From the NCBI GenBank assembly GCA_958299035.1, contig CATQJL010000223.1, positions 14,603,742-14,667,741 on the forward strand: 64,000 nt of DNA. The letters run 5' to 3'. Of this stretch, positions 24,540 to 34,886 are shown piece after piece. Under the pieces are notes generated by a model that was not told the origin of the DNA, searched no databases, and was given only the letters and a program-made list of their open reading frames with translations. The stretch comes from Cylicocyclus nassatus (taxonomy: Eukaryota > Nematoda > Chromadorea > Rhabditida > Strongylidae). Every line of letters starts with the position of its first letter. Within the stretch, counting starts at the first letter, position 1. The position numbers and the translations under genes were made by a program.

Positions 24540-25200
24540 GACGGGCAGTTGCTGGCCCAGTGTCCTTTATTTCAGATATAGCACGCCTCATCACGGCGGA
24601 AACGTCCAGGCGGATCCTTGCTAACAGATGGGCGTTGGGTACGTTGCGGCTGAGGTCGGCGTGGCTTCTTCTCTCGAACAGGAGCGAATGCTTAAGCTTG
24701 AACGGGACAGGCGGTACAGGTGGTACAGATCCGATAAGGGCAGCATCTTTCTGCACAGACTGGTAGGCTATAATCGGCAATCAAGTCTTGCAGTTTGAAT
24801 GTATCGCCTTCGGCATCCAGTTAGCTCAGTAATCGGGCTATTATTGGTGAATCGCACGGTGATTGCAACCCCATAACGAAAAGTAGGCATTCTTACGGGT
24901 TACCTCTCAATTCGTCAGCTTTAGCGTCGAGCAGTATCTTTTTGACTCGGGCAGCGTAGGACTCGATATCTTCCGCGGGGTCTGACATGCAAACAGTTGC
25001 ATCAACGTCGAAATAGCGTTGTCTTCTCTCCAAACAATGATTTCATTACTCTTGTGAGTTCTTGAAATGGCAGCTCTAGCGGTAATTTCGGTGCCAGATG
25101 TCCTCTTAATTTGGCGTGTGCAGCGTTATCAAATTTTGTGGATAAGAGTGAGCAGCGGTCTTTCTCTGGCATTTATGCAGGAACATTTTCTCTAAATCTT
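24540..25200 (-). pseudogene. Gypsy gag remnant
   Basis: Fragments such as KFDNAAHAKLRGHLAPKLP, then ELPFQELTRVMKSLF, are typical of nematode gypsy gag. They are followed by a zinc knuckle CYI-x-NKGHW near 24565-24590, in which a TGA stop replaces the second cysteine. There are several frameshifts. Confidence 0.7.
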
Positions 25201-25469
25201 AGTAGTCAGTTTTCAAAGGTGCAACCGCTCTCGGGGTCATAGGTGAAATATGATATTCGTGACGAGAGTGCGGAAAAAATGGGCCAATGTCGGCGGGGTA
25301 GAAGAATGTTGTAGTCGTTGCAGTAGTTCTTGGTTAGTCCTCATAAAAAAAACAGCGTTATGTTTCATCAGCTGTTAAAACATCTGCTCCAGTGCTGGTG
25401 TCGATGTAGTCTTCATCTTCAATTCTGGTCCGGTGGATTGGTTTGGGTAGTCTTTTTCTACGCGATCCG

Positions 25470-25483
25470 TTTGCTGCTCGCCA
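25470..25483 (-). other. Probable primer-binding site
   Basis: On the minus strand the sequence directly inside the 5' LTR reads TGGCGAGCAGC. A TGG start immediately after the LTR fits pairing to the CCA end of a tRNA. I did not identify which tRNA. Confidence 0.55.
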
Positions 25484-25709
25484 GTTGTGGTCATCTATCT
25501 TTCTGTGGATCCGGGACACGGATAATGGCAGTGCCTTATTGGCGAATGGTACAATGACAGAAGCCAGGAATGGAGGGATGGAATAATGATGAATGAGTGT
25601 TACCGCAAAAGGAAGCCCTTATATAGTCCTCTAAGGATAGTTGTAAGCAGCACAAGAGATATATACGATAGAAGTTCATTTACTACCAGCTTAAAGTCAC
25701 TCTACAACA
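25484..25709 (-). repeat. Gypsy 5' LTR
   Basis: On the minus strand it starts TGTTGTAGAG and ends CCACAACT. Its last base differs from the CA expected. It differs from the 3' LTR at many scattered positions, so the insertion is not recent. Confidence 0.9.
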
Positions 25710-25719
25710 CCATCTAAAA

Positions 25720-25890
25720 GCACTCTTCTTCCAGTGTAGTGTATATAAATAAGCCCTCCGAGGTTAACAGGTCTTTATAGTGGCGGCCTAACGTTTCGAA
25801 CAAGTCATCTTCTTTGGAGGCCTCCTCTACCGTCGGAGAGCGGATGTCAGGGCTGCCGTCCTTCCATGCCACTAGCATCAATAATATATA
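25720..25890 (-). repeat. Penelope-type terminal segment, inverted left member
   Basis: This is an inverted match of 28055-28225, sharing GCCGTCCTT, a CGACGGTAGAGGAGGCCTC-like stretch and CGAAACGTTAGGCCGCCACT in the minus-strand reading. It contains a degenerate hammerhead-like core. The pair encloses two MITEs and a Helitron fragment. Confidence 0.65.
25793..25817 (-). ncRNA. Hammerhead-like core, degenerate
   Basis: On the minus strand CCAAAGA (expected CUGANGA) is followed by a short stem region and GAAAC. The first box has changed, so activity is unlikely. Confidence 0.35.
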
Positions 25891-25909
25891 GATATCGATA
25901 TATTTTATA

Positions 25910-26866
25910 TTAGGTCGTTCCGAAAGTAATGTTGCTTTTTTGAATGAACGCCTCGGTTCGTCGAAGATTTCTAAGAGGTCTTAGTGGCATTCGATGCAGC
26001 ATTTCATTCTCTTTCTAATGGTTGTAAAATCGTTGCAGCAACATCACTGAACTCTCGGAAATTAACCAAAATCTGCAACCCATGCTTTTTGAGATGAGCA
26101 AGTTTCACATTTCTGAACTTTTATATCAAACCTTCCGAGTCCAAATAATGTATCTATGGCAAACCCAACAGGATGCAAAACATTTTTTCTCCTTCCCACA
26201 ACTTGTCGTACTTTTCTAAAAGAACTTCAACTGATGCTACCAATTTTTATACTTGGTCAAATAAAACCTCTCGTACAACATCAAAGGTTTCTCCTCTTTC
26301 TTATAGGTGTGTACTGTTTCCGATTCGTGGAATCTCGCGGGACAAAACCATCATAACTCATGTTTTTGGATGCGCCTCAGGCTGAATGCGAAAAATTCGA
26401 AATTTGATATTTTGAACCTATAACCTCTTATTTGGTTTGTAAAATTAGTGTCAAATTATGGTACCGTCTTCCAATTTTTGAATTCCGAAAAATCATTGTC
26501 TTTTGATGTGATTGTGGCTGACATATGCCAAGATTCGATGACTTGTTTAAAAAAATTATGGCGGGATTTGAAAAAAAGAAAAAAAGGTGTAGTGCCTTTT
26601 AAGGTTTGCTCTATCGAATTGTTAAGCGGACTCCTTCGGAGGTTTGAAACAAAAGTTGAGAAAATTTACGAAACTTGACCATCTCAAAAAACGTGGGTCG
26701 CGGATTTTGGTAGTTTTCCACAGTGATTGTGCTGCAACGATTTTATAATCTTTAGGAAGAGAATGAAATGCTGCATCAAAGCCACCAAGAAACCTCTTGG
26801 AAATCTTTGTTCCACGAACTGTGGTATTTATTTGAAAAAAGCGACATTATTTTCGGAACGACCTAA
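25910..26866. mobile_element. Mariner-like MITE, TTAGGTCGTTCC family, complete
   Basis: It runs from TTAGGTCGTTCCGAAAGTAA to the complement ending CGACCTAA, flanked by TA on each side. It is the most intact copy of the family at 541-1541. There is no transposase frame. Confidence 0.85.
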
Positions 26867-26870
26867 TATA

Positions 26871-27548
26871 CAGGGCGTCCCAAAAAAATGTATTGAACGT
26901 TTGATCGTTAATATCTCTCTTCCCAAGAAGTCTTTTGCCTTACTTTAGGTACCGTTTTGTAGAGCTGGCTTCAACTTAGATTTGCATTATAGAACGAATC
27001 ACCCATCTTTCTTCATTACTGTAGGATTACGGTAGAAACTTGAAACAAATGGTGTCAATGTGGAAAAAGCTGCCGTGTCAAAATTTTTCAAAAAATGTGA
27101 AAACTTGTGTATTGGGGTTTTTGTGGACGCTGAGTTCAACACTCAAGCATTCACAAAATTACGAAGCTTTCTAAACGGTGTAACCGCACTTTTTAGGAAC
27201 ATTGAAAAATGGCCGCTACCTCTTACCTGGCATAACTCTTCGATGAAGCATCACAATAAATTGGGAACTTTACAGTTATAATCAGCAACTCTAATTAGCC
27301 TAGTGTAAAAGTTTTCAGGCTGTTTTGTTTCCTTTTTGGGGCAAAATATGGCCTTTCGTTGCTTAAAACCCTCTTTGAAGTTTCTACCGTAATTATACAG
27401 TAACGAAGAGAGATGAGTGATTTGTTCTATAATGCAAATCTAAGTTGAAGCCAGCTCTACAGATTGGTGCCTGAAGCAAGGGAAAAAACTTCTTCAGAAG
27501 AGAGATATTAACGATCAAACGTTCGATACATTTTTTTGGGACACCCTG
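26871..27548. mobile_element. MITE of the CAGGGTGTCCC family, copy 2
   Basis: It runs from CAGGGCGTCCCAAAAAAATG to the complement ending GACACCCTG, flanked by TA. It inserted in the TATA of a Helitron 5' end, which resumes at 27551. Confidence 0.85.
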
Positions 27549-27550
27549 TA

Positions 27551-28049
27551 TAAAGCTAATGACTGTTTGTCTGTCTGTATGTCTATATGTACGTATGTAC
27601 ATTTTTCCGAATAGAAAATTCCATTTCTGAACCGATCCGGATCAAACTTGGCACACATACACTTCGCGGAGAGGGGGGTGTCATAGGCTACTTTTCGTCA
27701 TCTATCGGTATCGATTTCATTGATTTTTATCGATATTTTTTGTAAAGTTTGATCTACCGGGCTGGGAGTTGGCACAGGGGGATAAATGAGGACGCTGAAT
27801 ACGAATACAATCTTGTTTTTAGAATTGTCCGTTACTTTTATCTATTTCATCAATTTTCTTGCAAATCTGACATACGGGGCAGAAAGTTGGCACAGGGGGG
27901 GGGGGGTAATCGAGCTGTTAATTACTAAGACAGCGGGAATAGTGAATTGGCATGTAGACCGTGGACACAGCGAAAGGTTGTACAGGGATAGGGATGAAAT
28001 CTTTATCATGGGGTTTGGCAGGGTGGGGCTGAGCCGGGTAAGCCAACAG
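27551..28049 (+). mobile_element. Non-autonomous Helitron, 5' end split off
   Basis: It has the body text of the Helitron at 40523-40900 in the same order: the GTCTGTCTGTATGTC tract, CCGATCCGGA, GGGAGTTGGCACAGGGGG, and a GC-rich 3' hairpin GGGCTGAGCCGGGT. The final CTAG has changed. A MITE interrupts the 5' terminus. Confidence 0.7.
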
Positions 28050-28054
28050 TATTG

Positions 28055-28225
28055 AATATTATTGATACTAGTTGCATTAAAGGACGGCCGCCTTGAAATT
28101 TCCGCGCTCCGACGGTGGAGGAGGCCTCTGAAAAAGACGACTTGTCCGAAACGTTAGGCCGCCACTAAGACCTACGAACAACCAAACTTAAGGGCTTACC
28201 TACATAGTAACACTCTATAATAACA
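28055..28225 (+). repeat. Penelope-type terminal segment, right member
   Basis: This is the inverted partner of 25720-25890. It carries a hammerhead-like core at 28128-28152 followed by GTTAGGCCGCC. Confidence 0.65.
28128..28152 (+). ncRNA. Hammerhead-like core
   Basis: CTGAAAA (one change from CUGANGA), a stem GAC...GTC and CGAAAC are in the order expected for a minimal hammerhead ribozyme. Penelope-like elements are known to carry such motifs in their terminal repeats. The flanking helices were not verified. Confidence 0.4.
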
Positions 28226-29640
28226 ATGCCGAAGTTCAAAAAAGAGGAAACTTGGAGATTGCTTACTCTTGTTTTAGTTTCTTAAGCACGCTTTCGTTTT
28301 AGGACTGGGTTCATTTCGAAAATACGTGTTTTTGAAATTAAAAGACTAGAACTTGAAATTTTTTCTTTCACATTCTTTGCTCTAAATCCATCATGAAAGT
28401 TGGATTTGATAGCAAACCACCAAAAACTGTTATTTTCACCGGCGAAACAGCAAGAAAACACCTTTTCATCTTTTGTGAAAAAGCACTTGTGAAGAATAAG
28501 TGATTAAAAATTCTACCAATATTTTTCAGTAAAATTTTTTTTGTGAAAATCAACTTCGCTGCTGCATAACTGACTATTGTCTTATAGTGAGTTATGGTCT
28601 CTCAAACTGTAGGTTTTTCAAGAAAATTTTCGGCACTTTTCGGGCTACGAGATTTTTCTCTGTAGAGCTACACCAATGTAGTAAAGCCTATTGAATTGCC
28701 AAAGATTTGCTGATTGCAGAAATTTTATCGATAGCGGACTGACTTTTCTGTAAAAAGTTATACTAATCCAGACTCAAAATTTGGAAATTCTGCATTAATT
28801 CTGTTACAAACTAATAGTTTCACGACAATCTTATCACTATGTGTGACCTAGTCTACAAAAGTGCCACATTTAGCACAGAAAACCAGAAAAGCAACTTTTT
28901 GGTATTGTTTAGCTTAACATTTCTCGATTTCTAGCTTCGCATAACAGCAACTAAATTTATGTATTCTACTGTGTCTACTACATCTGATCGTGTCCCCACT
29001 CCAATTTTCCTCAAATTTGCGATTTTCCTTTTTTTGGCGAAGATCCTACTTCGGGGTAATTGCATACTTTTTATGACTTCCAATTTAGAGTACATCACGA
29101 TTTCTAAAAAACGTGGTAGTTGTCCTGTCCAGCTCTTGCATTGCCGGAAAGCAACGATTAGCAACCTGAAAAAATGTTGAACTTAGTACTTGTATTGAGC
29201 TCATACTTTTACTGCTGAAATCCATTAACTCAATCGAATCATTGGATCACAAAAAACTACAGAAGTTGTGTGGTAACGCATGTTGACCACTCAGAACTAT
29301 GACAGAGATGCCACAAAGAAAGGTCTTGCAGTGCATATATAAGGTTGTTAAGAAGAATACTGAATAAAGTTTTTATTTCCATGCTAAGGCCTAAGTATAA
29401 TGTTGCGACTTGAATGTGCAGTTCACCTGTGGTGTGTACACCATTTGTGTTTTTACTACGATGCTACGTTGTGTTGCACTTGTTGCGTGTTGCTAACGTG
29501 CTGTCCCAGTTCGTTGATTACAATGTGCTTGACGCCATCTTTTGCATTTTGTTACGGCCGCTATCTATGTCAGAGGGCGCGGGTCATCGACCTACCGACC
29601 TTCAATGGCAGGAAAAAAAAGCCCGCCTTGACCCCTTCAG
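28226..29640. other. No gene recognised
   Basis: This AT-rich DNA has only short frames. The frames near 28931-29180 on opposite strands lack motifs. An AATAAAG at about 29360 may be chance. Confidence 0.5.
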
Positions 29641-29900
29641 GGTATAAATACCGGGAGTCAGGGGGAGGTGTCAGACTGCGCTGAGGAAGCGTTAGCGGGA
29701 GCTAAAGCCGTCGAAAAGAGGCGGATTTCCCCCTTAGATAGAGTTCATCCAGTAAGCTTGCCGAAGAGGTCAAAAATGGCCCGTCGTTTCGTTGTTAAGC
29801 CTTGTTCAAGTTACACGTTCTTGTTTTCTTGTTGTTCGCTGCCTTTTTCTGAGATAAATTATTAGTGGTTCGATTCGCGTAGTCTATCGATCTGGTTAAA
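29641..29900 (+). repeat. Possible Penelope-type terminal segment with TATA box
   Basis: A GGGTATAAATA box at 29640 is followed 40 nt later by a hammerhead-like core (CTGAGGA at 29681). This block is GC-richer than its surroundings. It may be the promoter end of a retroelement whose body is gone. Confidence 0.4.
29681..29717 (+). ncRNA. Hammerhead-like core with long stem II
   Basis: CTGAGGA is followed by GCGTTAGCGGGAGCTAAAGC, which can fold on itself, and then GTCGAAAA. The canonical GAAAC is GAAAA here. Confidence 0.35.
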
Positions 29901-30255
29901 GCCGTTATACCATTAAACCACCCCCGTTTACGTCTACAGTTTTTATTTTTTTGTTGTTACTAACCATAATCATGCATTCACTAACGTTAATATAATACCA
30001 GCCTTTCTTCTTCATCAAATAAGTAGCTAACATTTAATCATTTCATAGCAGCCTAGTTCCCATCTTTAAACCTTTTTCCGCTTTGTCGTGATTCATCCGA
30101 ACATAGTAGCAAATAGCGGTGTTCACAGAGTATGTTCATCTTCTAACATAGCAATTTTTACGGTAGGAATATTGAACGAAAGTTGAGAACTAGCAGAAAT
30201 GGAGATGGTACTTGGTGGCTTCGTTTCTCGGGCGCTTTGAGCCATTTTCAGGCCT

Positions 30256-30281
30256 CTGAGGAAGACGAAAGGCGTCGAAAC
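30256..30281 (+). ncRNA. Hammerhead-like core, best conserved
   Basis: CTGAGGA, a stem GACG-AAAG-GCGTC and GAAAC match the conserved boxes CUGANGA and GAAAC exactly. GGCCT directly upstream could pair with AGGCC downstream. The element body around it is not otherwise recognisable. Confidence 0.5.
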
Positions 30282-30299
30282 GTTAGGCCGTGATTGGAA

Positions 30300-31112
30300 A
30301 TAAAGAACACCTAACAAACCTGTTTGGCACAGAAGTACTTCTACTATGCGAATTATGCCCAGGTCTAAAAAAAGCGAAACTTTCAAATTATTAAATCATT
30401 CAACATAGTTGGTAGGTATCTATTCCTCCCTCAGTTCAGATTCTCGCTATCTTTTGAAACAATTTACTGTCGGGGTCATGTCAGCTAGCTTTTGCGGATG
30501 GCGGAAACCCAAAACGGGTTTATCATAAATTTTAAGGGTGCAATTCGACAACTCTGACTGTGTTATAACATTTAGAATACTTTTACTCCTGTACAGTTGA
30601 AAGCCTTCAAGCCAAACAAGGGTCCTTTCAAAAATGCTAGTTCATTTTTCGCAATTGGTTTCAAATATTGCCAACTCAAGCCCATACGCACAAAGTTCTC
30701 TGAAGAATGAGTACGTTATGAGGGAAAGATTATATCTCGATGCTTTACGAATCTGTGTTTTTCACTGTCTTATCTGTCAAATAAGGTGATTATGCGTGGC
30801 GAATAGGCTCTGCCTTGAGCGGATAGCTATTACAAATAGTCTGTCGCAAATGTTCTCGTAACACCACCACTTTCGGCTATATGTAGACCACTTTTTCCTA
30901 TCTATTTCATGGACGCCTTACTGAAGCTCCCCTTCCCATTTAGTGCACATGGGTCTCAAAATAGATATCTGCGAAGGTTGACTACTGCAGATAAATTTTG
31001 TTGGATCATGGAAGTATGTGAGCAGCACATGTACCGTGCGCGTATCCGAATGTAACATACTTGTAAGAGCGGTAAGCAAAATGGCATATATTCATATTTT
31101 CTTTATAAATGA
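30300..31112. other. No gene recognised
   Basis: There is no long frame or clear inverted repeat. The first 100 bp continue the Penelope-type terminal segment (text like 28200-28240). Confidence 0.5.
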
Positions 31113-31818
31113 CTAGCTGGCTTACCCGGCTCCGCCGTATCCGGACCAAACTTGACACACATACACTTCGGGCCCCGGCGGGTGTCACAGTCCACTTTTC
31201 GTTATCGATCGATGTCGATTTTACCGATTTTTATCGATTTTTTTGCAGAGTTCACCTACAGGGCTAGGAGTTGGCACAGGGGGGGAAGTGAGCATGGGGA
31301 TTCCGAATACAATATTAGTTTTCAGAATTATCGATTACTTTTATTGATTTTATCGATTTTTTTGTAAAGTTTGACCTGCGGGGCTGGGAGTTTGCACAGG
31401 GGGTAATCGAGCATGCTGATCACCCCCCTTGGGGATGATCAGCATGCTCGATTACCCCCCTGTGCCAACTCCCAGCCCCCTAGCTCAAACTTTGCAAAAA
31501 ATCGATAAAATCGATAAAAGTAATCGATAATCCTGAAAACCAATATTGTATTCGGAATCCCCATGCTCGATTACCCCCCTGTGCCAACTCCCAGCCCCGT
31601 AGGTGAACTCAGCAAAAAAATCGATAAAAATCGATAAAATCGATATCGATCGATGACGAAAAGTAGCCTATGACACCCGCCGGGGCCCGAAGTGTATGTG
31701 TGCCAAGTTTGGTCCGGATCGGTTCAGAAATGGAATTTTCTATTCGGAACATACGTACACACAGACAGACATACAGACAGACATACAGACAAACAGACAT
31801 TCAGCTTTATATATAAGA
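31113..31818 (-). mobile_element. Non-autonomous Helitron with giant internal palindrome
   Basis: On the minus strand it starts TCTTATATATAAAGCTGAATG (5' TC end) and finishes with a GC-rich hairpin and CTAG followed by T. It has no flanking duplication, as expected for Helitrons. Internally, 31137-31430 and 31434-31725 are near-perfect reverse complements, meeting at a CCCCCC-rich centre. The palindrome is thus a head-to-head duplication of the Helitron body. Confidence 0.8.
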
Positions 31819-33530
31819 TTGAAGTAAAGACAAGCGTTTAGTTATGAGGAACAGTAGACAATAGAAGGAAGAGAGTGGACGTGCCAACGTGGCTAAGCAA
31901 AATTCTTTCATTATCCGTAACACCCTTATTCCACGCATACAAGGAAGACTTTTTTGGTTTTCCAAGCTAACCGCTGAGCTGCTCCACTGTGTTTTGGAAA
32001 GCGAACCTTTTGGAGCATTCTTTCAGGCAATATGCACACGGTTATAGTTCTTCGGCCACGAAGTCCTTTGGAATGTGTGAATGGCTCGATTTTAGAAAAA
32101 AATTCTCCGCGCCTTGTACGCGGGAAATTACTACACTTCATCTTCACCTTTTACACATATTACCAGTCGAACTATACATTTGGAAAATGAAGAAAATCTG
32201 AGGGAAACGAAAACGTAGCCTTCCGTATTGTTACGTGGTCCTGAAAGGTTTGCATTGCAATCTATGAAGGGAGAGAAAACCAGTGATTTAGTGGTGACAA
32301 CATAAACATTATTACTGATTGTGAGAAACTTACGAAATTTTGCGAAAACTGAGGTTTTATGATAGGGAAATTAGGTTTTACAAACACCGTGACAGCCTAA
32401 ATAACTGTTCTACACATAAATTACAAATTGCACACACAGTTTGCTTTCAAATAACAAGGGATCTGCAGCAAAAATGAAGTTGTGCACAACCTCAATCAAA
32501 CGCATCGAAACACTGTCGCAAAGTGTGGTTAAGTAGAGTACTAAAATTGGGCAAAGAAGATTCGTAATGAAGACAAATTTGGCGACCGCAGAAGACGAGA
32601 GAACCAAGTGCGTCAAAGCAGCTTCGGGATCCGTCAGTGCCACAGAGTTGAACTGTCAATTTTACCGAGACTTGCCATAGTGGAATAAAGGATTTTTAAA
32701 CCCACCATAGCAATTATTTCATTTGTTAGTGGAATAATAAGGAATTTTAAACCCATCATAGCAATTATTTCATTTGTTTGAGATTAACGAGAAAATGACC
32801 ATAGAGCTCACTCTGCTCTATTATAAAACATGATTAGTAGTTCCTTTTCAAATGTAGCACTGCCGGTTTAAAGGAAAGATTCCTGTTAAAGGCTTCTATT
32901 AGAGGAAAGTTGATGCAAAGCAAGAAGTCACGGCTTGCTTTGGACAAACGTCACTGTATAGCATATCAACAAAGGTAAAATTGATCTTGAGATACATCGA
33001 TGCATACTAAATAGCCCAAGCTACCTCAAATATGATCTACCTCGGGGTAGAATGTACTTCAAGTTCATTGACGATTACGGCCGTAGGTTTGCCTATACAT
33101 TAAATTCGTCCGTGTTTGATTGCTTTCATGCTATACAATAGCATTTGTAAAGCATTCTTTAACTAAGTTTGATACAAAAAACAAACTCTGTTTTCCTCGA
33201 ATTCTTTAACGTTGACGCCAAAGGTTGAAAAGTTAACGAAGACATGTTGTCCACGGAGTTAGATTGCAGGTTACCTCGAAAAGATTTCAACAAATCTTAT
33301 AATACACATGATTACAACAACTTTCTTGTGCCGACATCACTACCGATCATGATCCGTGAAATCTTCCGTCATTAAAAAAAATAAAAAATGAGTGGTTTAG
33401 CGTCGATACCCTCTGTAGGCCTGCGCCGACTGCATTCCATTTGGTCGAAGAGACTTTGAAAGCATATCAGCCTTTCAGTAACTTGCAAGTGTCAGCCGGC
33501 TACAAATCAGTACTCTGGTCCTCCCAAACT
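31819..33530. other. No gene recognised
   Basis: This AT-rich DNA has scattered short frames without motifs. It contains a two-copy tandem repeat at 32679-32778. Confidence 0.5.
32679..32778 (+). repeat. Two-copy 50-bp tandem repeat
   Basis: The unit AGTGGAATAA...CATTTGTT occurs at 32679-32727 and again at 32728-32778 with few differences. Confidence 0.85.
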
Positions 33531-33534
33531 GCTC

Positions 33535-33950
33535 TCTTTGAAAGGTAGAGGGTTTGTTCTCAGACAATCGGTGCCGTAGCTCCGGAGGACAGTCGAAATC
33601 TGGCAGAGCTGCGGAGGACCCAACTGACCATTGAGAGCGGGGAGAGGGGGCGGTCCCTTCTTGTAGATCACGGTGACGTCACAAGCAGGCGAATGGGACC
33701 CCTCTCCGGGACGCGCAAATCTCTGCTTCAAAGGTGCGCCAGATTTGGAGGAGCCTCGGAGCAGAGACTTGCGCTCCGGAGGTACGCCAGATTTGAGACA
33801 CCTTCGGAGCACAAAATGGGAGGGCTCCGGAGCACGAGTGGCAAACCTCCGCTGGGGAAACCCCGCGGCTCTGCCATTTCTGCTCCTGAGGTATGCCGTC
33901 GACTGTCTGTCGACTGTTGGTACAGCAAGGGAGATTTGACCTTAGTTAAC
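33535..33950. repeat. GC-rich block with internal repeats
   Basis: Composition rises sharply here. The 12-mer CGCCAGATTTGG/A recurs at about 33737 and 33785, CTCCGGAG is frequent, and an inverted relative (AAATCTGGC) lies at about 33596. Frames are open on both strands because of the repeats, not because of coding. It is possibly a DNA transposon remnant. Confidence 0.45.
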
Positions 33951-33959
33951 CCATTCACA

Positions 33960-34880
33960 GCGTAGCCTCATAACACTACGTCATATGTCCCCTGGCTCAT
34001 CTTGACATCAAACAAATAAAAAACCTCATTGAAATTGCTCATAATTTTCCACGAAACTGGTTCCAGCAGGCTGGATTGATACAGCGTTTTATGAAACATT
34101 CCATCACATAAGCATAGCCTTTCACCCCTTTTGCTAGCTACAGTCCATAAGTTGAAAGACATGGTACTATGCTGGGTATTTTTTTGGTAGTAGCATAATA
34201 TCACGGAGGTCTCACAAACAAAGCTCACGAAAAAGGGAAGAAAGCATGCTTTGGATTGCTTATGGGATATGCAAGCACAGAAGCCAATGTGTAAGACAAA
34301 TAGTGAAGGTTTGAGTTACTCAGTCAAACTTTACTATTTTAATAATGAGGTTTTTGACTGAAAAGTGTCGATTTGGTAGGTAGAATGCTCGCATTCAGTA
34401 ATATGACATAATTATAATCCAGTTATAATAGAACCATAGTGGCTTGCAGCTTTGAGTTTGTTTAGGTCATAAAGAAAGAAATTCAGAAATGCTATGTAGA
34501 AAATACGCCAAATGCAGTTTTCTGTAGTGCACTAGAACCGGTAGCTTTAAAATGAAAGCATGAGATGTAAAAATACTATCATGGGAAACTCTCATTGAGC
34601 GCAAGGGCAAACATACTTGTATGTATGTAGTCAGCGGGTTAAAAAGCACTGTGTTAAATTTTGAAAGGAGCAAAGATTATGAAATAGATCAAGAGTGATG
34701 CGGTTAAGTTGAACTCTCCATGCAGGTATCAAGTGAACGTCCCATAGCACTTTTTTAAAGGCACATGCGTAGAATTTTGCTTGTACATGCATGAACAGGG
34801 AACGTGATCACGTGTTTTGAAGCTTACTGCGTGTGCGTTTGATCAAGGATATAAGGGGAGCAGCCGAAACGGGAAGTAAA
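33960..34880. other. Upstream region of gene B
   Basis: There is no recognised element. A TATA-like GGATATAAGG lies about 40 bp before the gene B start (near 34849); a similar GGATATAA precedes the lost gene A position in the right duplicate (near 52966). Confidence 0.4.
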
Positions 34881-34886
34881 CGTGGC

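Larger units (their letters stand above)
20573..25709 (-). mobile_element. Gypsy-type LTR retrotransposon, complete but dead
   Basis: Two LTRs of about 226 bp bound an internal region with gag, protease, RT, RNase H and integrase in that order on the minus strand, the gypsy order. A polypurine tract abuts the 3' LTR. A 5-bp target duplication with one mismatch (TCATC at 20568-20572, CCATC at 25710-25714) marks the insertion. Stop codons, frameshifts and a nested 526-bp element make it non-functional. Confidence 0.9.

Noticed and set aside
29868..29930. Possible tRNA gene near GGTTCGATTCG
   Set aside because: The B-box-like motif is on the plus strand but the A-box-like TGGTTTAATGG is on the minus strand, so no tRNA can form.
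33507..33965. Overlapping frames on both strands in the GC-rich block
   Set aside because: They follow from internal repeats such as CTCCGGAG; no family motif and no splice structure.
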